From Buddleja alternifolia (taxonomy: Eukaryota > Streptophyta > Magnoliopsida > Lamiales > Scrophulariaceae): 64,000 nucleotides of DNA. Location of the stretch: assembly GCA_019426215.1 (NCBI GenBank), contig CM033408.1, positions 10,481,077 to 10,545,076 on the forward strand. The letters are read 5' to 3'. The notes below the pieces were generated by a model, which saw nothing but the letters and a program-made list of their open reading frames with translations, did not search any database and was not told the origin of the DNA. Positions 44,161 to 56,904 of this stretch are shown here, piece after piece. The position numbers and the translations under genes are program-made. The stretch's first letter is position 1. Every line of letters begins with the position of its first letter.

Positions 44161-45506
44161 ACTATTTGTTTTAGAAACCAATTGTTCTATAACTGTATTT
44201 TCCACTTTGTGGATATTTGATTCTGGAGCTCGCGCTCACGTTTGTGTAATGAATCAGGATCGACAGAAAAGTAGGAAGATGAAGCATGGAGAGGTGCTGA
44301 TCAGTGTAGGCAGCGGTCAGAGTGTCGCGACTTCTCGCATTGGATCAACTTCTTTATGTTTATCATCTGGACATATTTTAATTTTAGAGGATGTTTTAGT
44401 TTTGCCCAATGGGCTTAAGAACATTATATCTATTCCTATGTTGGTTAGGAACGGTTATGTTTTTAATTTCATAGACAGTACTTGCAGCATTTATTTCATA
44501 AAAATATGCTTTGCACTGCTACTTTAGTCAATAGCCTCTATTATTTAAATATGCAAAATGAGTGTGTTGCAAATGTTATCTCAAAGAAGTGTGGTAGACA
44601 AAGTGCTAACCTAAGCTTAAAGTGGCATCTAAGACTAGGCCATGCAGGCTAGCGAAAGATACACAAAATGGAGAAAAATGGTTTAATTGAACCATTGGGG
44701 TCGGATCCCTATCCAACTTATGAATCTTGCCTCAAAGGAAAAATGGTTAGATCTCCCTTCATCGGGACTTTTGAAAGAGCTACTGAAGTATTAGGATTTG
44801 TGCATACTGACGTTTGCGGACCATTTAGAGAAATGGCTCTTGGAGGTTTTCACTATTTCATTACTTTCACTGATGACCATTCAAGATATGGTATAGCGTA
44901 TCTAATGAAACTTAAGTTTGAATCATTTGATAAGTTCAAAGAATTTAAGGCTTTAGTGGAAAAATAAACTGGTCATCATATAAAGACACTACGATCAGAT
45001 CATGGAGGTGAATATATGAGTGACAAGTTTGATCAGTTCCTAAAAAAACATGGGATAATATTACAACTCACACCACCAGCAACTCCACAATTAAATGGGG
45101 TGGCAGAGCGAAGGAATCGAACGCTATTAGATATGGTTCTATCCATGCTCAACTACACTGATTTACCCATTTTCTTGTGGGGACATGCACTCCTTACGGC
45201 TGTTCATATCTTGAACAAATGTCCTTCCAAGTCCGTTCCTAAGACTCTATATGAGATATGGAGAAATAGGAAACCAAACCTTAAGTACCTTAAGGTTTGG
45301 GGATGCCCTGCCTACATCAAGAAGATGAAGGCAGAGAAATTGGAAGCGAGGTCCCTTAAAGGACGTTTCGTCGGTTTCCCAAAGGATTCAATGGAATACC
45401 TATTCTACATGCAAGATGATCAAAGGATCATTGTTGCACTGCAAGCGCACTTTCTTGAAGAGGAATTCATTCAAGAAGGTGGTACAAGTAGAAAGATTGT
45501 TCTAAA
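44161..45506 (+). pseudogene. protease and integrase of element D
   Basis: Protease active site DSG lies in LWIFDSGARAHVC (~44210-44250). Stops follow at ~44527 and near 44650. Integrase has HLRLGH, CESC, first Asp in VHTDVCGPF, second in LRSDHGGEY (~44992), and Glu in [10 protein letters not shown] (~45097), with one TAA near 44965. The region continues through RFVGFPKDS to 45506, where F inserted. Catalytic residues are still visible, so this part decayed less than B's. Confidence 0.9.
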
Positions 45507-47285
45507 TGTTGGGTTTCGTTCAAAAAAGAATAAACGCAGTGGAAGGGATTTCAAAAATTAAAAAACGAAAACCCAATTGGTACTCTAATTCGCATAATTG
45601 AATCTAAAAGCGTATAATGAATAAAACTTACTTGTTAATATGAATATGATGATGGAGAAAAACTTATTCTTCTCCACACTCGAAATATTGAAGCTTCCAA
45701 ATCTTCAATCATTTGGTTTGATTGTTCAAACTTGAACTTGATCCGAACAACGAAAATACGCGTCTCTAAATCGTCACGCACAGATCAACAAACGAAAAAT
45801 CCCCTTTCTTCTTTCTCTATGGTCGACGGCTAGGTATAGAGGAGGGGAGGAATATTTTTCTTTCTTTTGAGAGTTATGAGAGTTGTGTATTCTCCTTACT
45901 TGTTCTAAATCTAAGAGTCCTTATATACCCCATGACTTATTGAACAAGTCAAAACAAAAGAGCCCTAATATGTGGCCTCTCAAAGACGCCACTTTGAGGC
46001 CTCATAGGTGTCCAATTGGACTCCTTATTTAGCCCGGGATTTGTTTTGTTTAATTAATTTCTTATTTCAATTAATAATTTATTATATCCAATAAATAAAT
46101 TAATTAATTAAATAACCAAATTAAGTAGATAAATTAATTCATTAATATATTTCACAAGGAAATTAATTACTAATTAATCTTATCATTATAATTCATTATT
46201 TCATCTAATAAATAATTAATTATTTAATTTATCCAATAAATTAAAAATCTCAGAAGAAATAATAGAAATTCTTTTTTCTTCATTTTTCTTTGTCAATCCT
46301 TTAGCGCGACTCTTTGGGTTCGTTTCGTTTGGCAATGAGAGGAAACCAAAGAAAGTGGGTAACACCTAGCCAGTCACGCGGCCCACTTCGTAACCCAAAC
46401 GAAAACGAATGATACGATCATTCCGAAACCTTCCAATCATAAATACCGTATATGTATAAACCCTTTGTTCACGTTCCCCGGTCAAGTGAGAGTCATGGTT
46501 ATGTCAAACTCACTGGACTTGACCATATGTATAAATCATAATAAATACGAGATCATTGAGATCGATTTAGTGCCAAGCACAATCATCTCGTTTGCTTTGG
46601 CCAAAGACTTTGATCTCTATTTATCTATAATTACATAGGGTACATACTCATTCACTTATGAGAAAACAAAACCCATATTAGATATCTGCTAAGATTACCA
46701 CTTGCCCATCAAGTCCGCATTTCGAGGTTGACCACACCAAAGGGTGAATTGGGTCTAACTACTCTAGTGAAAGACTTGACGTCACAAGTGCATCTTCAGC
46801 CTGATACTTCGGGTCAAAGGTTCACATATACCTATTACGCATAATTAGTTCCGTCATTGACAGTCACAAAGTGAAAACCCATGTGACAGAACCGATGCGA
46901 GTCGTGTTCGAACATATCAGTTCCACTGACGTGTCTACAATCTTAATCTCCTATCATCCCATGATACCAAACAGGCACTCCCATGTTGGAGCTAAGATTG
47001 TACAGGTATTCGAAGTCTTTATTTGTCCTTTAAAGACTTCATATTACTTGCGAACTTAGTTTAGTAATCAAGATCGATCTCTCTAGTGCCAATCTTTCTA
47101 TCCCATAGGAAGTAGAGGGATCGCACTGAAAACATGGACAAAAAGTTTTACACAACTTATAGATGCAAATAAGAATTAAGTGAAAACTCAATAATGCCTT
47201 TTATTTAAGAAGAGTTTAAGTTCAATACAAGATATATGCCCTATACATTCTATCCTCTATGGCATCTGAGAGCATAATCCTAACA
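45507..47285 (-). repeat. 3' LTR of F
   Basis: 1779 bp; plus-strand ends TGTTGGG and CCTAACA. TATATAA on the minus strand at 45921-45927; TGCTTTGGCCAAAGACTT at 46593-46610 is the shared palindrome block. Confidence 0.95.
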
Positions 47286-47300
47286 ATCTCCCATTTGCAC
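47286..47300 (-). promoter_or_regulatory. polypurine tract of F
   Basis: GTGCAAATGGGAGAT on the minus strand directly before the 3' LTR. Confidence 0.83.
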
Positions 47301-47336
47301 TCAATGCCACTCATTGTGGTATCTAATACCCATCCT

Positions 47337-48990
47337 TTACAGGTGTTGGTCCAAAACAGTCTGAGGTAGTGGTTTGGTGAACGGGTCAGCTATATTGTCA
47401 GCTGAGGCTATTTTCTGCACTGCTATCTCTTCTTTGCCAACGATCTCCCTGATGATGTGAAATCTTCTCTCAATGTGTTTGGATTTGTTATGAGACCTCG
47501 GTTCCTTGGCATGCGCTATCGCTCCATTGTTATCATAATAAAATGGCAACGAGAGCTGAGCACTAGGAACCATTCCAAGTTCTCCAAGAAACTTCCTCAT
47601 CCAAACAGATTCTTTTGCTGTCTCTGAGGTTGCTACATACTCTGCTTCATTGGTGGAATCAGCGGTTGTGCTTTGCTTGGAGCTCTTCCAAGACACCGCT
47701 CCGCCATTGAGAGTAAAAACAAACCCTGAAGTGGATTTTCGGTCATCAACATCAGACTGAAAGTCTGAATCAGAATTACCTTCCATCTTCAGGTCTCCAC
47801 CTCCATAGATGAGAATCATATCCTTAGTTCTTTTCAGATACTTTAGGATATTTTTCACAGCTATCTAATGTTCCTTTCCCGAGTTTGCCTGAAATCGAAT
47901 CACCACGCTCACAGCATAGGCAATGTCGGGTCTAGTACACAGCATTGCATACATCAGGCTACCAACTGCAGAAGCATAGGGTACATTACTCATCTCTTGT
48001 CTATCTTCCTCACTTTGAGGACACATAGACTTGGATAAGTGTACTCCATGCCTCATGGGAAGAAACCCTTTCTTAGAGTTGTCCATCCAAAACCTCTTTA
48101 GGACCTTTTCTAAGTAAAGGGCTTGAGAGAGGCCTATCATTCTATTCGTTCTATCCCTGTAGATACGAATTGCTAGAATGCATGTGGCTTCTCCCAAGTC
48201 TTTCATGGAAAACATACTCGAAAGCCATTTCTTGACAATAGTGAGCATTCCTACGTCATTTCCTATAAGTAGAATGTCATCCACATATAGTACTAAGAAC
48301 GAGAGTTTGCTCCCACTAGACTTCATGTAGACACATGGTTCATTTTCGTTCTTGATGAAGCCATATCCCTTAACTTCTTCATCAAAATGGAGATTCCAAC
48401 TTCTAAATGCTTGCTTGAGACCGTAAATGGACCTCTCAAGTTTACATACTTTATGGATATCGGACTCGGACACAAAACCCTTTGGCTGTTCCATATAGAT
48501 ATCCTCCTCGAGGAATCCATTTAGAAAGGCCGTTTTGACATCCATTTGCCATATCTCATAATCTAAGTATGCAGCTATGGATAACAGAATTCGTATGGAC
48601 TTTATCATAGCCACGGGCGAAAAGGTTTCTTGATAGTCAATTCCTTCTCTTTAACTATACCCTTTCGCTACGAGCCTGGCTTTAAAGGTGTCAACCTTGT
48701 CATCGCTACCTATCTTTCTTTTGTAGATCCACTTACATCCTATAGGTTTTATACCTTCAGGACAATCTACCAAAGTCCAGACATGGTTTGATTGCATAGA
48801 GTCGATTTATGTTTCCATGGCTTCTCGCCATCTTGAAGCATCGACATGACCTTCTTGTACTACAGTGTGAAGCTCTTGCTCCCCCTATAGTAGATACCCA
48901 TACCTCTCAGGTTCATGCGGTATTCTACAAGATCTACGTGGTGGTTGTGCTACTATTGGTTCAGGCCTGGGTTTTGAACAAATGTATTTG
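47337..48990 (-). pseudogene. reverse transcriptase and RNase H of F
   Basis: Frame 47865-48614 has DVKTAFLNGFLEEDIYMEQPKGF and the catalytic YVDD (LVLYVDDILLIGND). Frame 47337-47858 has the RNase H motifs SDFQSDVDD, SKQSTTADST and HIERRFHIIREIV. A stop or shift near 47860 separates them, and the N-terminal part (48615-48990) is fragmented. When intact it converts element RNA to cDNA. Confidence 0.88.
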
Positions 48991-49072
48991 AGGGAGTTTC
49001 ATTTTGTTCTTCTAGAACAATTTTCCTACCTTTGCCCCCTTCCAAGATGAACTCATCCTCAAGGAAGTAAGC

Positions 49073-50040
49073 TTATAGGGCCATGATGATTCTTTGATCA
49101 TCATGCAGGTAAAAGAAGAATCCCATGAAATCTTCAGGATAACCAATGAAACGTCCCATTAGGGATCTTGCCTCCAATTTCTCCACTTTAGTCTTCTTGA
49201 CATAAGCGGGGCATCCCCAAATCTTAATATGATTAAGACTCGATTTCCTATTATTCCACATCTCATGTGGAGTTTTAGGAATGGATTTGGAGGAACATCT
49301 GTTCAAAACATGAGCAGCGGTAAGGAGCGCGTATCCCCACAATGAAATGGGTAAATTAGTGTAACTAAGCATGGAACGAATCATGTCCAACAGTGTTCGA
49401 TTCCTTCGCTCGGCTACTCCATTCAATTGAGGAGTTGCTGGTGGTGTTAGTTGTAACATTATTCCTTGTTGTCTTAGGAATTCATCAAACTCGGCACTCA
49501 TATATTCTCCTCCACGATCCGATCGTAGAGTTTTTATATTTTGCCCAGTTTCATTTTCTACTAAGGCCTTGAACTCTTTGAATCTTTCAAAGGATTCAGA
49601 ATTTTGCTTCATTAGATACATTAGACCAAATCTTCAATGGTCGTCAGTGAAAGTAATGAAGTAGTAGAAACCTCCACGAGCCATTTCTCCAAATGGTCAG
49701 CAGACGTCGGTATGCACTAATTCTAAGACTTGCGTAGCCCTTTCAAAAGTCCCTGTGAAGGGGGATCTAGCCATCTTACCTAAGATACATGATTCACATG
49801 TAGGAATAGGGTCCGACCCTAGTGAGCTTAAAAGCCCATCTTATTCCATTTTGCGGATCTTGTGCTCTCCGACATGGCCTAGTCTAAGATGCCACTTGAG
49901 TCTTAAGTTAGTTTCTTGCCTACCACATTTACATGTTACAACATTAACATCAGATGAATTACGGACATTTAAATAATACAAATCATTAACTAAACATGCA
50001 TTGCCAACTAATTTATTTCCATAATAAATGTCGCAATTTA
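49073..50040 (-). pseudogene. integrase of F
   Basis: Frame 49073-49621 has the second catalytic Asp in LRSDRGGEYM, the Glu in [10 protein letters not shown], and the VWGCPAYVKK-like and RFIGYPEDF blocks of copia integrase. Upstream to 50040 the first Asp region and zinc-binding part (CESC-like near 49790, HLRLGH near 49890) are readable only in pieces because of stops at ~49624, 49700 and 49840. Confidence 0.85.
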
Positions 50041-50041
50041 A

Positions 50042-50350
50042 TTAAGAAAAACGGAATGTATATCTAATCTTAACTAAGACAGGAATAGATATAATGTTCT
50101 TAAGCCCCTTGGGCAAAACCAAAACATTATCTAAAAACAGTAAATGTCCAGAATTCAAATAAAGAGAAGTATATCTGATCCTAGTAGCTGCGATACTTTC
50201 CCCGCTGCCTACTTTGATCATCACTTCTTCTCGGTCCAGCTTTCTACTTCTCTATAGATCCTGATCCAAACAACAAACATGGGCACTAGCTCCTAAGTCC
50301 AGAATCCATGAAGTAGAAAATACGGTCATAGAACAGTTAGTTTAAAAAAC
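50042..50350 (-). pseudogene. protease of F, degenerate
   Basis: Frame 50042-50224 covers the middle of the protease (IKVGSGESIAATRIRYTSL, ISIPVLVK). The active-site segment lies near 50290-50320 on the minus strand, followed by a stop (TAG in the CTATAG-like stretch near 50253). Assignment rests on alignment with protease in B and D. Confidence 0.72.
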
Positions 50351-50365
50351 AAATAGTTCCATACC

Positions 50366-51193
50366 TTATGCGCCTTTGCCTAATTTGGGATAGTTTCTCT
50401 TCCAGTGGCCAAGCTCACCGTACTCGAGACATCTATCGGTTTTCGTAGGTCCTTTGCTCTTGTAAAACCCTTGAGCCTTTCCCTTACCCTTCTTGGTACC
50501 CCCTTGAACTCCATGCTCGCCAGACTTTTTCTTGTTGTTCTTCTTCTTAGATTTTTTGGGTCCAGAAGAGATGACCAAGGCAGTTTCCTTTCCCTTTGGT
50601 TTCATTTGAGATTGTGCAGTAATCAACTTGTTCATTAGCCCAGCTAAATTGCACTCTATCTCATTGCAGTTAAAGTTAACCACAAATTGGGAGAAGGAAT
50701 CAGGAAGAGACTGCAAGATTAAGTCAGTTTGAAGGGTGGCATTCATGGTGAATTCGAGAGCTTCCAATTTCTCGATCCTCGAAATCATTTTGAGGACATG
50801 ATCACCAACCTTCTCACTTTATTTCATCTTAGCTCCGAAGAGCTCTTTCGATATCTCATATCATGCAGTTCGACTATGCTCTCCATAGAGCTCTACCAGG
50901 TGAGCTAGGATAGCTCTTGCAGTGGGCATCTTATCATGTGACCTTTGAAGATCATTAGTCATAGATCCCACCATGTATCCTCTCACCCGGAGGTCGTCCT
51001 TAACCCATTTTTCATGGGCTTGGACCTCTTCCTCGTTGGCACATGTTCTAGCAGGAGCCGTTGGGATATCAGCCTCCAAGACGTATCCCAGTGATTCCAT
51101 ATTGAGGACAATCCTCAAATTTCTAAGCTAGTCCACATAATTGGGTCCAGTCAGAGTATTCTTTTCGAGTAGAATTGAAAGTGGGTTTGTCAT
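50366..51193 (-). pseudogene. gag of F
   Basis: ATG at 51191-51193 opens TNPLSILLEKNTLTGPNYVD, then a Trp codon is TAG near 51128. The capsid part continues to 50861, a stop/shift lies at 50790-50860, and frame 50366-50788 holds the C-terminal capsid, a lysine-rich stretch and a knuckle decayed to CLEYGELGHWKRNYP, with two cysteines changed to Tyr. Those changes fit G to A transitions. Confidence 0.87.
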
Positions 51194-53354
51194 ATTTGAG
51201 AGAGATAAACGAGAAATTGACTGCAGAAATAAATCAGATTTATTAGATTACTTGTTTTGACTTAACCATGAAAAATTAAGGACTTAAACTTTATCTTGGC
51301 TCCCACTGCATTTTTCGAATCCCACACTCCCATGTGAAAATCGAGAATCATCATTGGCATCGATTCCACAGCAAGTATTAAGGTCTAATTAAATAGGTTG
51401 CAACCTAACCGGTTTCTGGCCCATTAATTATTTGAAGTGATATCTAATATCAATTTATCCAATAAATGTTTCAATACGTTTCCCCATAGTTCACCAAACC
51501 GCAACCCATTCGATTTCTAGGTTCGTGAACTACCCGAGTTTATCCCACTAACTCATATAATCTAGCATTTGAATTTCACCTTGCAACCGAATAGGTTTCT
51601 GGGGTGAAATATGTTTCAATTAAGGCATTTGCATGCACTTTATATAATTTCAAATTATTTCTAAATGTATAACCCCCATAACTGGGAAGCATTACACATT
51701 TATAGTAATTCTAATTTTAGAAAGCTTAGTGGAGGGTAAGGATGTCAAACATCCTTTTCTAACTCGGTATAATTTATTTGGGAGAATTTAATTCGTCAAA
51801 AGATTTTGGTCTCACTTTTCACATTATTCAATTTATATAGCGCTTTATTCTATATTGATCATGCATAAAAATACTACTAATAATCATGCCTTTCAATATA
51901 AATAAACATAGAATTTAAATAAATAAATTCGTCACTTGATCATGGACTTTTACTAGAGGGCCCGAGCCAATGGGTCATCACAAAAGGCATATATTAAACC
52001 TATTAAATATTCACGGGCCTTTTGACTTTATCAACTTTGAACTATTTTATCCCGATACCTAAAACAACTCATACATTATTTCTAAGAATATAATAAATAG
52101 ATTCAAATTTGATAACCCATGAAATTAAAGGTAAAACATATAATCCTAAGTCCATGATTAGTGTTTTAATCACATAAGACATGCTCGCATCATTAATACA
52201 TGCTCGCAATATTAAATCGCTTATGTTGATTATTAAAATTTTAGTCAAACTAAAAAGTCCTTTATAAAATTCCTTATGATTTCACATATTCAATATTTCA
52301 ATTAAAATCATTATAGTCCAACTAGATGACTTAGATATACGAAATTAAGAATTAAGTGCATCTACCTTTAATTAAAATAATATGAACACATAAAATACGG
52401 AATTCTATATTTTATTATATTATGATTTAAAACCATCAAAAATTGGAAATACTTTTATTTGGTCAAAGAATTAATTATTAATCTCTAAGAAAAATAATTT
52501 ATATTCCACATTCAAACTGAAGTAACTTCCAAGTCTAGGAAAAAATAATAATATTTAATCCATAAATCAATTATTAATCTCCAAGAAAAATAATTAATTA
52601 GTTCTAATTAAATATTATATTCCAATTAATCTCATTGAGCTCGATTTCATCAGACCCAAGTCACCATCCTTTTGGTCCACATGGATTCAATTTAATTGGG
52701 CTCAAAATAATTAATTAGAACAACATTCACCTTTATTAATTTCTTATTGGGCTAAATTTAATTTAAGTCCAATCACCAATCTAATTGGCCCATTTAAATT
52801 TAATTAGATTAAGTCCAAACTAATTAACAAATCGAAATTGGATAATTTTCAATTGGGCTTGATTTAAATTATTCGGGTCATCATCCTTTTGATCCACCCA
52901 ATTAATTAAAATCACCCAAAATTCAAAAAACAATTTCAACCCAAACATAGCCCGTTTTACGACCCGAATCCATGACTCGGATCAACGAATTGGGTATCCA
53001 AACCCACGACCCGTCGGGACACGATCACGACCCGATGGGCCGTGACTGGGTAGGGCCAGGCTGAGCAGAATGGCCCGGCTGCGCGCGAACACTGTTCACG
53101 CAGCTGTGCGCTCACTGTTCACGCGTGAGCAGTGCGCGCATTTTTCTCGGGGCTTTCGAGCCCCGTTTTTCCTCGGTATTTTTCAATTTTCAATATCATC
53201 AAATATTCTCAGATTTACAATAACTAAAAATCAAAGAACTAGGCAAAAAACCATAAAACGCAGATTTAAGAAAAACATACAAACATGCTTCAAAAACACA
53301 TAACATGCAATTCTTAAATCACGTAAACAAGATAAAATATGCAAGTCAGAGATT
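51194..53354 (-). other. untranslated leader of F
   Basis: No supported gene. Contains the pre-gag TGGGAG hairpin region (51305-51350), triple stem-loops (51386-51610), a long AT-rich interval with alternating ATTAATT and GGCCCA words (52440-52930), and a GC-rich block (52960-53165) with the hairpin CGGGGCT-TTCG-AGCCCCG at 53148-53165 and repeated CACTGTTCACGC. Confidence 0.75.
51386..51610 (-). other. triple stem-loop array in F's leader
   Basis: On the minus strand: hairpin 1 arms 51603-51610 and 51573-51580 (ATTTCACC/GGTGAAAT); hairpin 2 arms 51525-51532 and 51487-51494 (TAGTTCAC/GTGAACTA); hairpin 3 arms 51424-51430 and 51386-51392 (TAATTAA/TTAATTA). Words beside the 3' arm are GGTTGCAA, GGTTGCGG and GGTTGCAA in that order, exactly as in B. 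Confidence 0.8.
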
Positions 53355-53367
53355 GGCTTTGATACCA
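53355..53367 (-). promoter_or_regulatory. primer binding site of F
   Basis: TGGTATCAAAGCC on the minus strand one base from the LTR; one G to A change from the initiator Met consensus. Confidence 0.85.
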
Positions 53368-53368
53368 C

Positions 53369-55130
53369 TGTTGGGTTATGGTTCAAAAAAGCATTAACGC
53401 AGCGGAAGGGATTTCAAAAATTAAAAAACGAAAACCCAATTGGTACTCTAATTCGCATAATTGAATCTAAACGCGTATAACGAATAAAACTTACTCGTTA
53501 ATATGAATATGATGATGGAGAAAAACTTCTTCTTCTCCAAACTCGAAATATTGAAGCTTCCAAATCTTCAATCCTTTGGTTTGGTTATTTAAACTTGAAC
53601 TTGATCCGAACAACAAAAATACGTTGTCTCTCAATCGTCACGCACGGATCAACAAACGAAAAATCCCCTTTCTTCTTTCTCTATGGTCGACGGCTAGGTA
53701 TAGAGGAGGGGAGGAATATTTTTCTTTCTTTTGAGAGTTATGAGAGTTGTGTATTCTCTTCTTTCTTGTTCTAAGTCAAAGAGTCCTTATATACCTCATG
53801 ACTTATTGAACAAGTCAAAACAAAAGAGCCCTAATATGTGGCCTCTCAAAGACGCCACTTTGAGGCCTCATAGGCGTCCAATTAGACTCCTTATTTAGTC
53901 CGGGATTTTTTTTGTTTCATTAATTTCTTATTTCAATTAATAATTTATTATATCCAATAAATTAATTAATTAATTAAATAACCAAATTAATTAGATAAAT
54001 TAATTTATTAATATATTTCACAAGGATATCAATTAATAATTAATATTATCATTATAATTAATTATTTCATCTAATAAATAATTAATTATTTAATTTATCC
54101 AATAAATTAAAACTCCCAGAAGAAATAATAGAAATTCCTTTTTCTTCATTTTTCTTTGTTAATCCTTTAGCGCGACTCTTTAGGTTCGTTTCGTTTGGTA
54201 TTGAGAGGAAACGAAAGTGAGTGGGTAATACCTAGCCAGTCACGTGGCCCACTTCGTAACCCAAACGAAAATGAATTATAGAATCATTCCGAAATGTTCC
54301 AATCGTAAATACCGTATATGTATGAACCCTTTGTTCACGTTCCCCGGTCAAGTGAGAGTCATGGTTATGTCAAACTCACTGAATTTGACCATATGCATAC
54401 ATCATAATAAATACGAGATCATTGAGATCGTCTCGTTTGCTTTGGCCAAAGACTTTGATCTCTATTTATCTATAATTACATAGGGTACATACTCATTCAC
54501 TTATGAGAGAACAAATCCCATATTAGATATCTGCTAAGATTACCACTTGCCCATTAAGTCCGTATTTCGAGGTTGACCCCACCAAAGGGTGAATTGGGTC
54601 TAACTACTCTAGTGAAAGACTTGACGTCACAAGTGCATCTTCAGCCTGATACTTCAGGTCAAAGGTTCACATATACCTATTGCGCATAATCAGTTCCATC
54701 ATTGATAGTCATAGAGTGAAAACCCATGTGACAGAACTGATGCCAGTCGTGTTCGAACATATCAGTTCCACTGACGTGTCTACAATCTTAATCTCCTATC
54801 ATCCCATGATACCAGACAGGCACTCCCATGTCAGAGCTAAGATTGTACAAGTATTCGAAGTCTTTATTTGTCCATTAAAGACTTCATATTACTTGCAAAC
54901 TTATTTTAGTAATCAAGATCGATTTCTCTAGTGCCAATCTTCCTATCTCATAGGAAGTAGAGGGATCGCACTGAAAACATGGACAAAACGTTTTAAACAA
55001 CTTATAGATGCAGATAAGAATTAAGTGAAAACTCAATAATGCCTTTTATTTAATAAGAGTTTAAGTTCAATACAAGATATATGCCCTATACATTCTATCC
55101 TTTATGGCATCTGAGGGCATAATCCTAACA
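53369..55130 (-). repeat. 5' LTR of F
   Basis: 1762 bp; plus-strand ends TGTTGGG and CCTAACA. TATATAA on the minus strand at 53787-53793; palindrome block at 54438-54455. Confidence 0.95.
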
Positions 55131-56890
55131 CTAAATGAGCAAGATGAAACACCTAGGGAGACAACTGTTCAAGAAACACACACTGAACCTGATGAAACAC
55201 AACCAACATTGCGAAGATCTAGTAGAGTACCACAGCAGCCTAATAGGTATTATGGTTACCTGCTACATGAGGTATCGGGTGTCCACACTATAGCAGTGGG
55301 AGTCCAAGGGGACGACCCTTCTACCTATGATCAAGCAATGATGGACACCGACTCTGCAAAGTGGCAAGAAGCTATGCAGGCAGAGATAGACTTGATGCCT
55401 TCCAACCAGGTTTGGACTCGGGTAGATCGTCCAGATGGCATTGCACCTATAGGGTGCAAGTGGATCCACAAGAGGAAGATAGGCCCTGATGGAAAAGTTG
55501 ACACATACAAGGCAAGGCTTGTAGCAAAAGGTTATAGTCAAAAGGAAGGAATTAACTATCAAGAGACCTTTTCACCTGTGGCAATGATCAAGTCTATTCG
55601 AATTCTGCTCGCAATAGTTGCATACATGGACTATGAGATATGGCAGATGGATGTAAAGACGGCTTTTCTAAATGGATTCCTCCAAGAGGATATCTATATG
55701 GAGCAGCCTAAAGGCTTTGCATCGAGGTCTGATATTCATAAGGTGTGCAAACTTAAGAGATCCATTTATGAACTTAAGCAATCCTCAAGGAGTTGGAATC
55801 TACATTTTGACAAAGCTGTCAAAGGATTGACTTTGTCAAGAACGAAGATGAACTATGTGTTTACAAGAAGCTTAGTGGGAGTAATATCACTTTCCTTGTC
55901 TTATATGTGGATGACATTCTACTCGTAGGAAATGATATAGGAATGCTCACATCAGTCAAAAGATGGCTTTCAAATACAGTCTTCATGAAAGACTTGGGAG
56001 AAGCTACCTATATTCTAGGGATTAGTATCTATAGAGATAGAACAAATAGAATGATAGGACTTTCCCAAGCCCTTTACTTAGAGAAAGTCCTAAAGAGATT
56101 TAGCATGGAAGACTCTAAGAAAGGTTTCTTGCCCATGAGACATGGGTTGCACCTTTCAAAGTCCATGTTTCCTCAAAATGAGGAAGATAGGAAAGAAATG
56201 AGTATGGTGCCCTATGCGTCTGTGGTGGGTAGTCTGATGTACTCCATGTTATGCACAAGGCTAGACATCGCCTATGCAGTAAGTGTGGTGAGTCATTTTC
56301 AGGCAAACCCAGGAAGAGAACATTGGACCGCCGTAAAAAATATCCTTAAGTATCTGAAGAGAACTAAGGATATGGTTCTAACATATGGACATGGAGAATT
56401 GAAGGTGGATGGATATACTGACTCAGATTTTCAGTCTGATGTAGATGATCGCAAATCCACTTCAGGGTTTATATTCACACTCAATGGTGGAGCGGAAACT
56501 TGGAAAAGTTCCAAGCAAAGCACAACTGCTGATTCCACCACTGAGCAGAATACATTGTAGCTTCAGAGGCTGCTAAAGAGGGTGTTTGGATTAGGAAGTT
56601 TCTTGGAGAACTTCAAGTGGTTCCAAATGTAGAGCTGCCATTGCCACTTTATTGTGACAATAACGGGGCTATTGCACAAGCAAAGGAACCAAGGTCTCAC
56701 AACAAATCCAAGCACATAGAGAGGAGATATCACATAATAAGGAAAATCATGTGAAGAGGCGAAATAGCTGTACAGAGAGTAAATTCAGCAGACAACGTCG
56801 CTGACCCATTGACCAAGCCTTTGACACAGGCAGTGCTGGATCGACATCTTGAGAAGATGGGTATTAGATACCATAGTGATTGGCATTGAG
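55131..56890 (+). pseudogene. reverse transcriptase and RNase H of element D
   Basis: Continues D's pol after F. It starts with a linker (RRSSRVPQQPNRYYGYL), then WTRVDRPDGIAPIGCKWIHKRK and VKTAFLNGFLQEDIYMEQPKGF. A frame lesion lies near 55830-55900 before the catalytic segment: VDD sits at ~55909 with the preceding Tyr replaced in the alternative frame reading. RNase H (GYTDSDFQSDVDD, SKQSTTADSTTE) follows, with a shift at ~56548 and a TGA near 56752, and the pol stop is at 56888-56890. Codons upstream of 55131 in the open frame belong to F's LTR. Confidence 0.88.
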
Positions 56891-56904
56891 TACATGTGGG
56901 AGAT
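56890..56904 (+). promoter_or_regulatory. polypurine tract of D
   Basis: GTACATGTGGGAGAT immediately before the 3' LTR. Confidence 0.8.

Larger units (their letters stand above)
45507..55130 (-). mobile_element. Element F: Ty1/copia retrotransposon nested in D
   Basis: LTRs 45507-47285 and 53369-55130 with perfect target duplication CTAAA (45502-45506 and 55131-55135). On the minus strand it carries PBS, leader, gag, protease, integrase, reverse transcriptase, RNase H and polypurine tract. Gag is related to those of B and D. Multiple stops make it inactive. Confidence 0.95.
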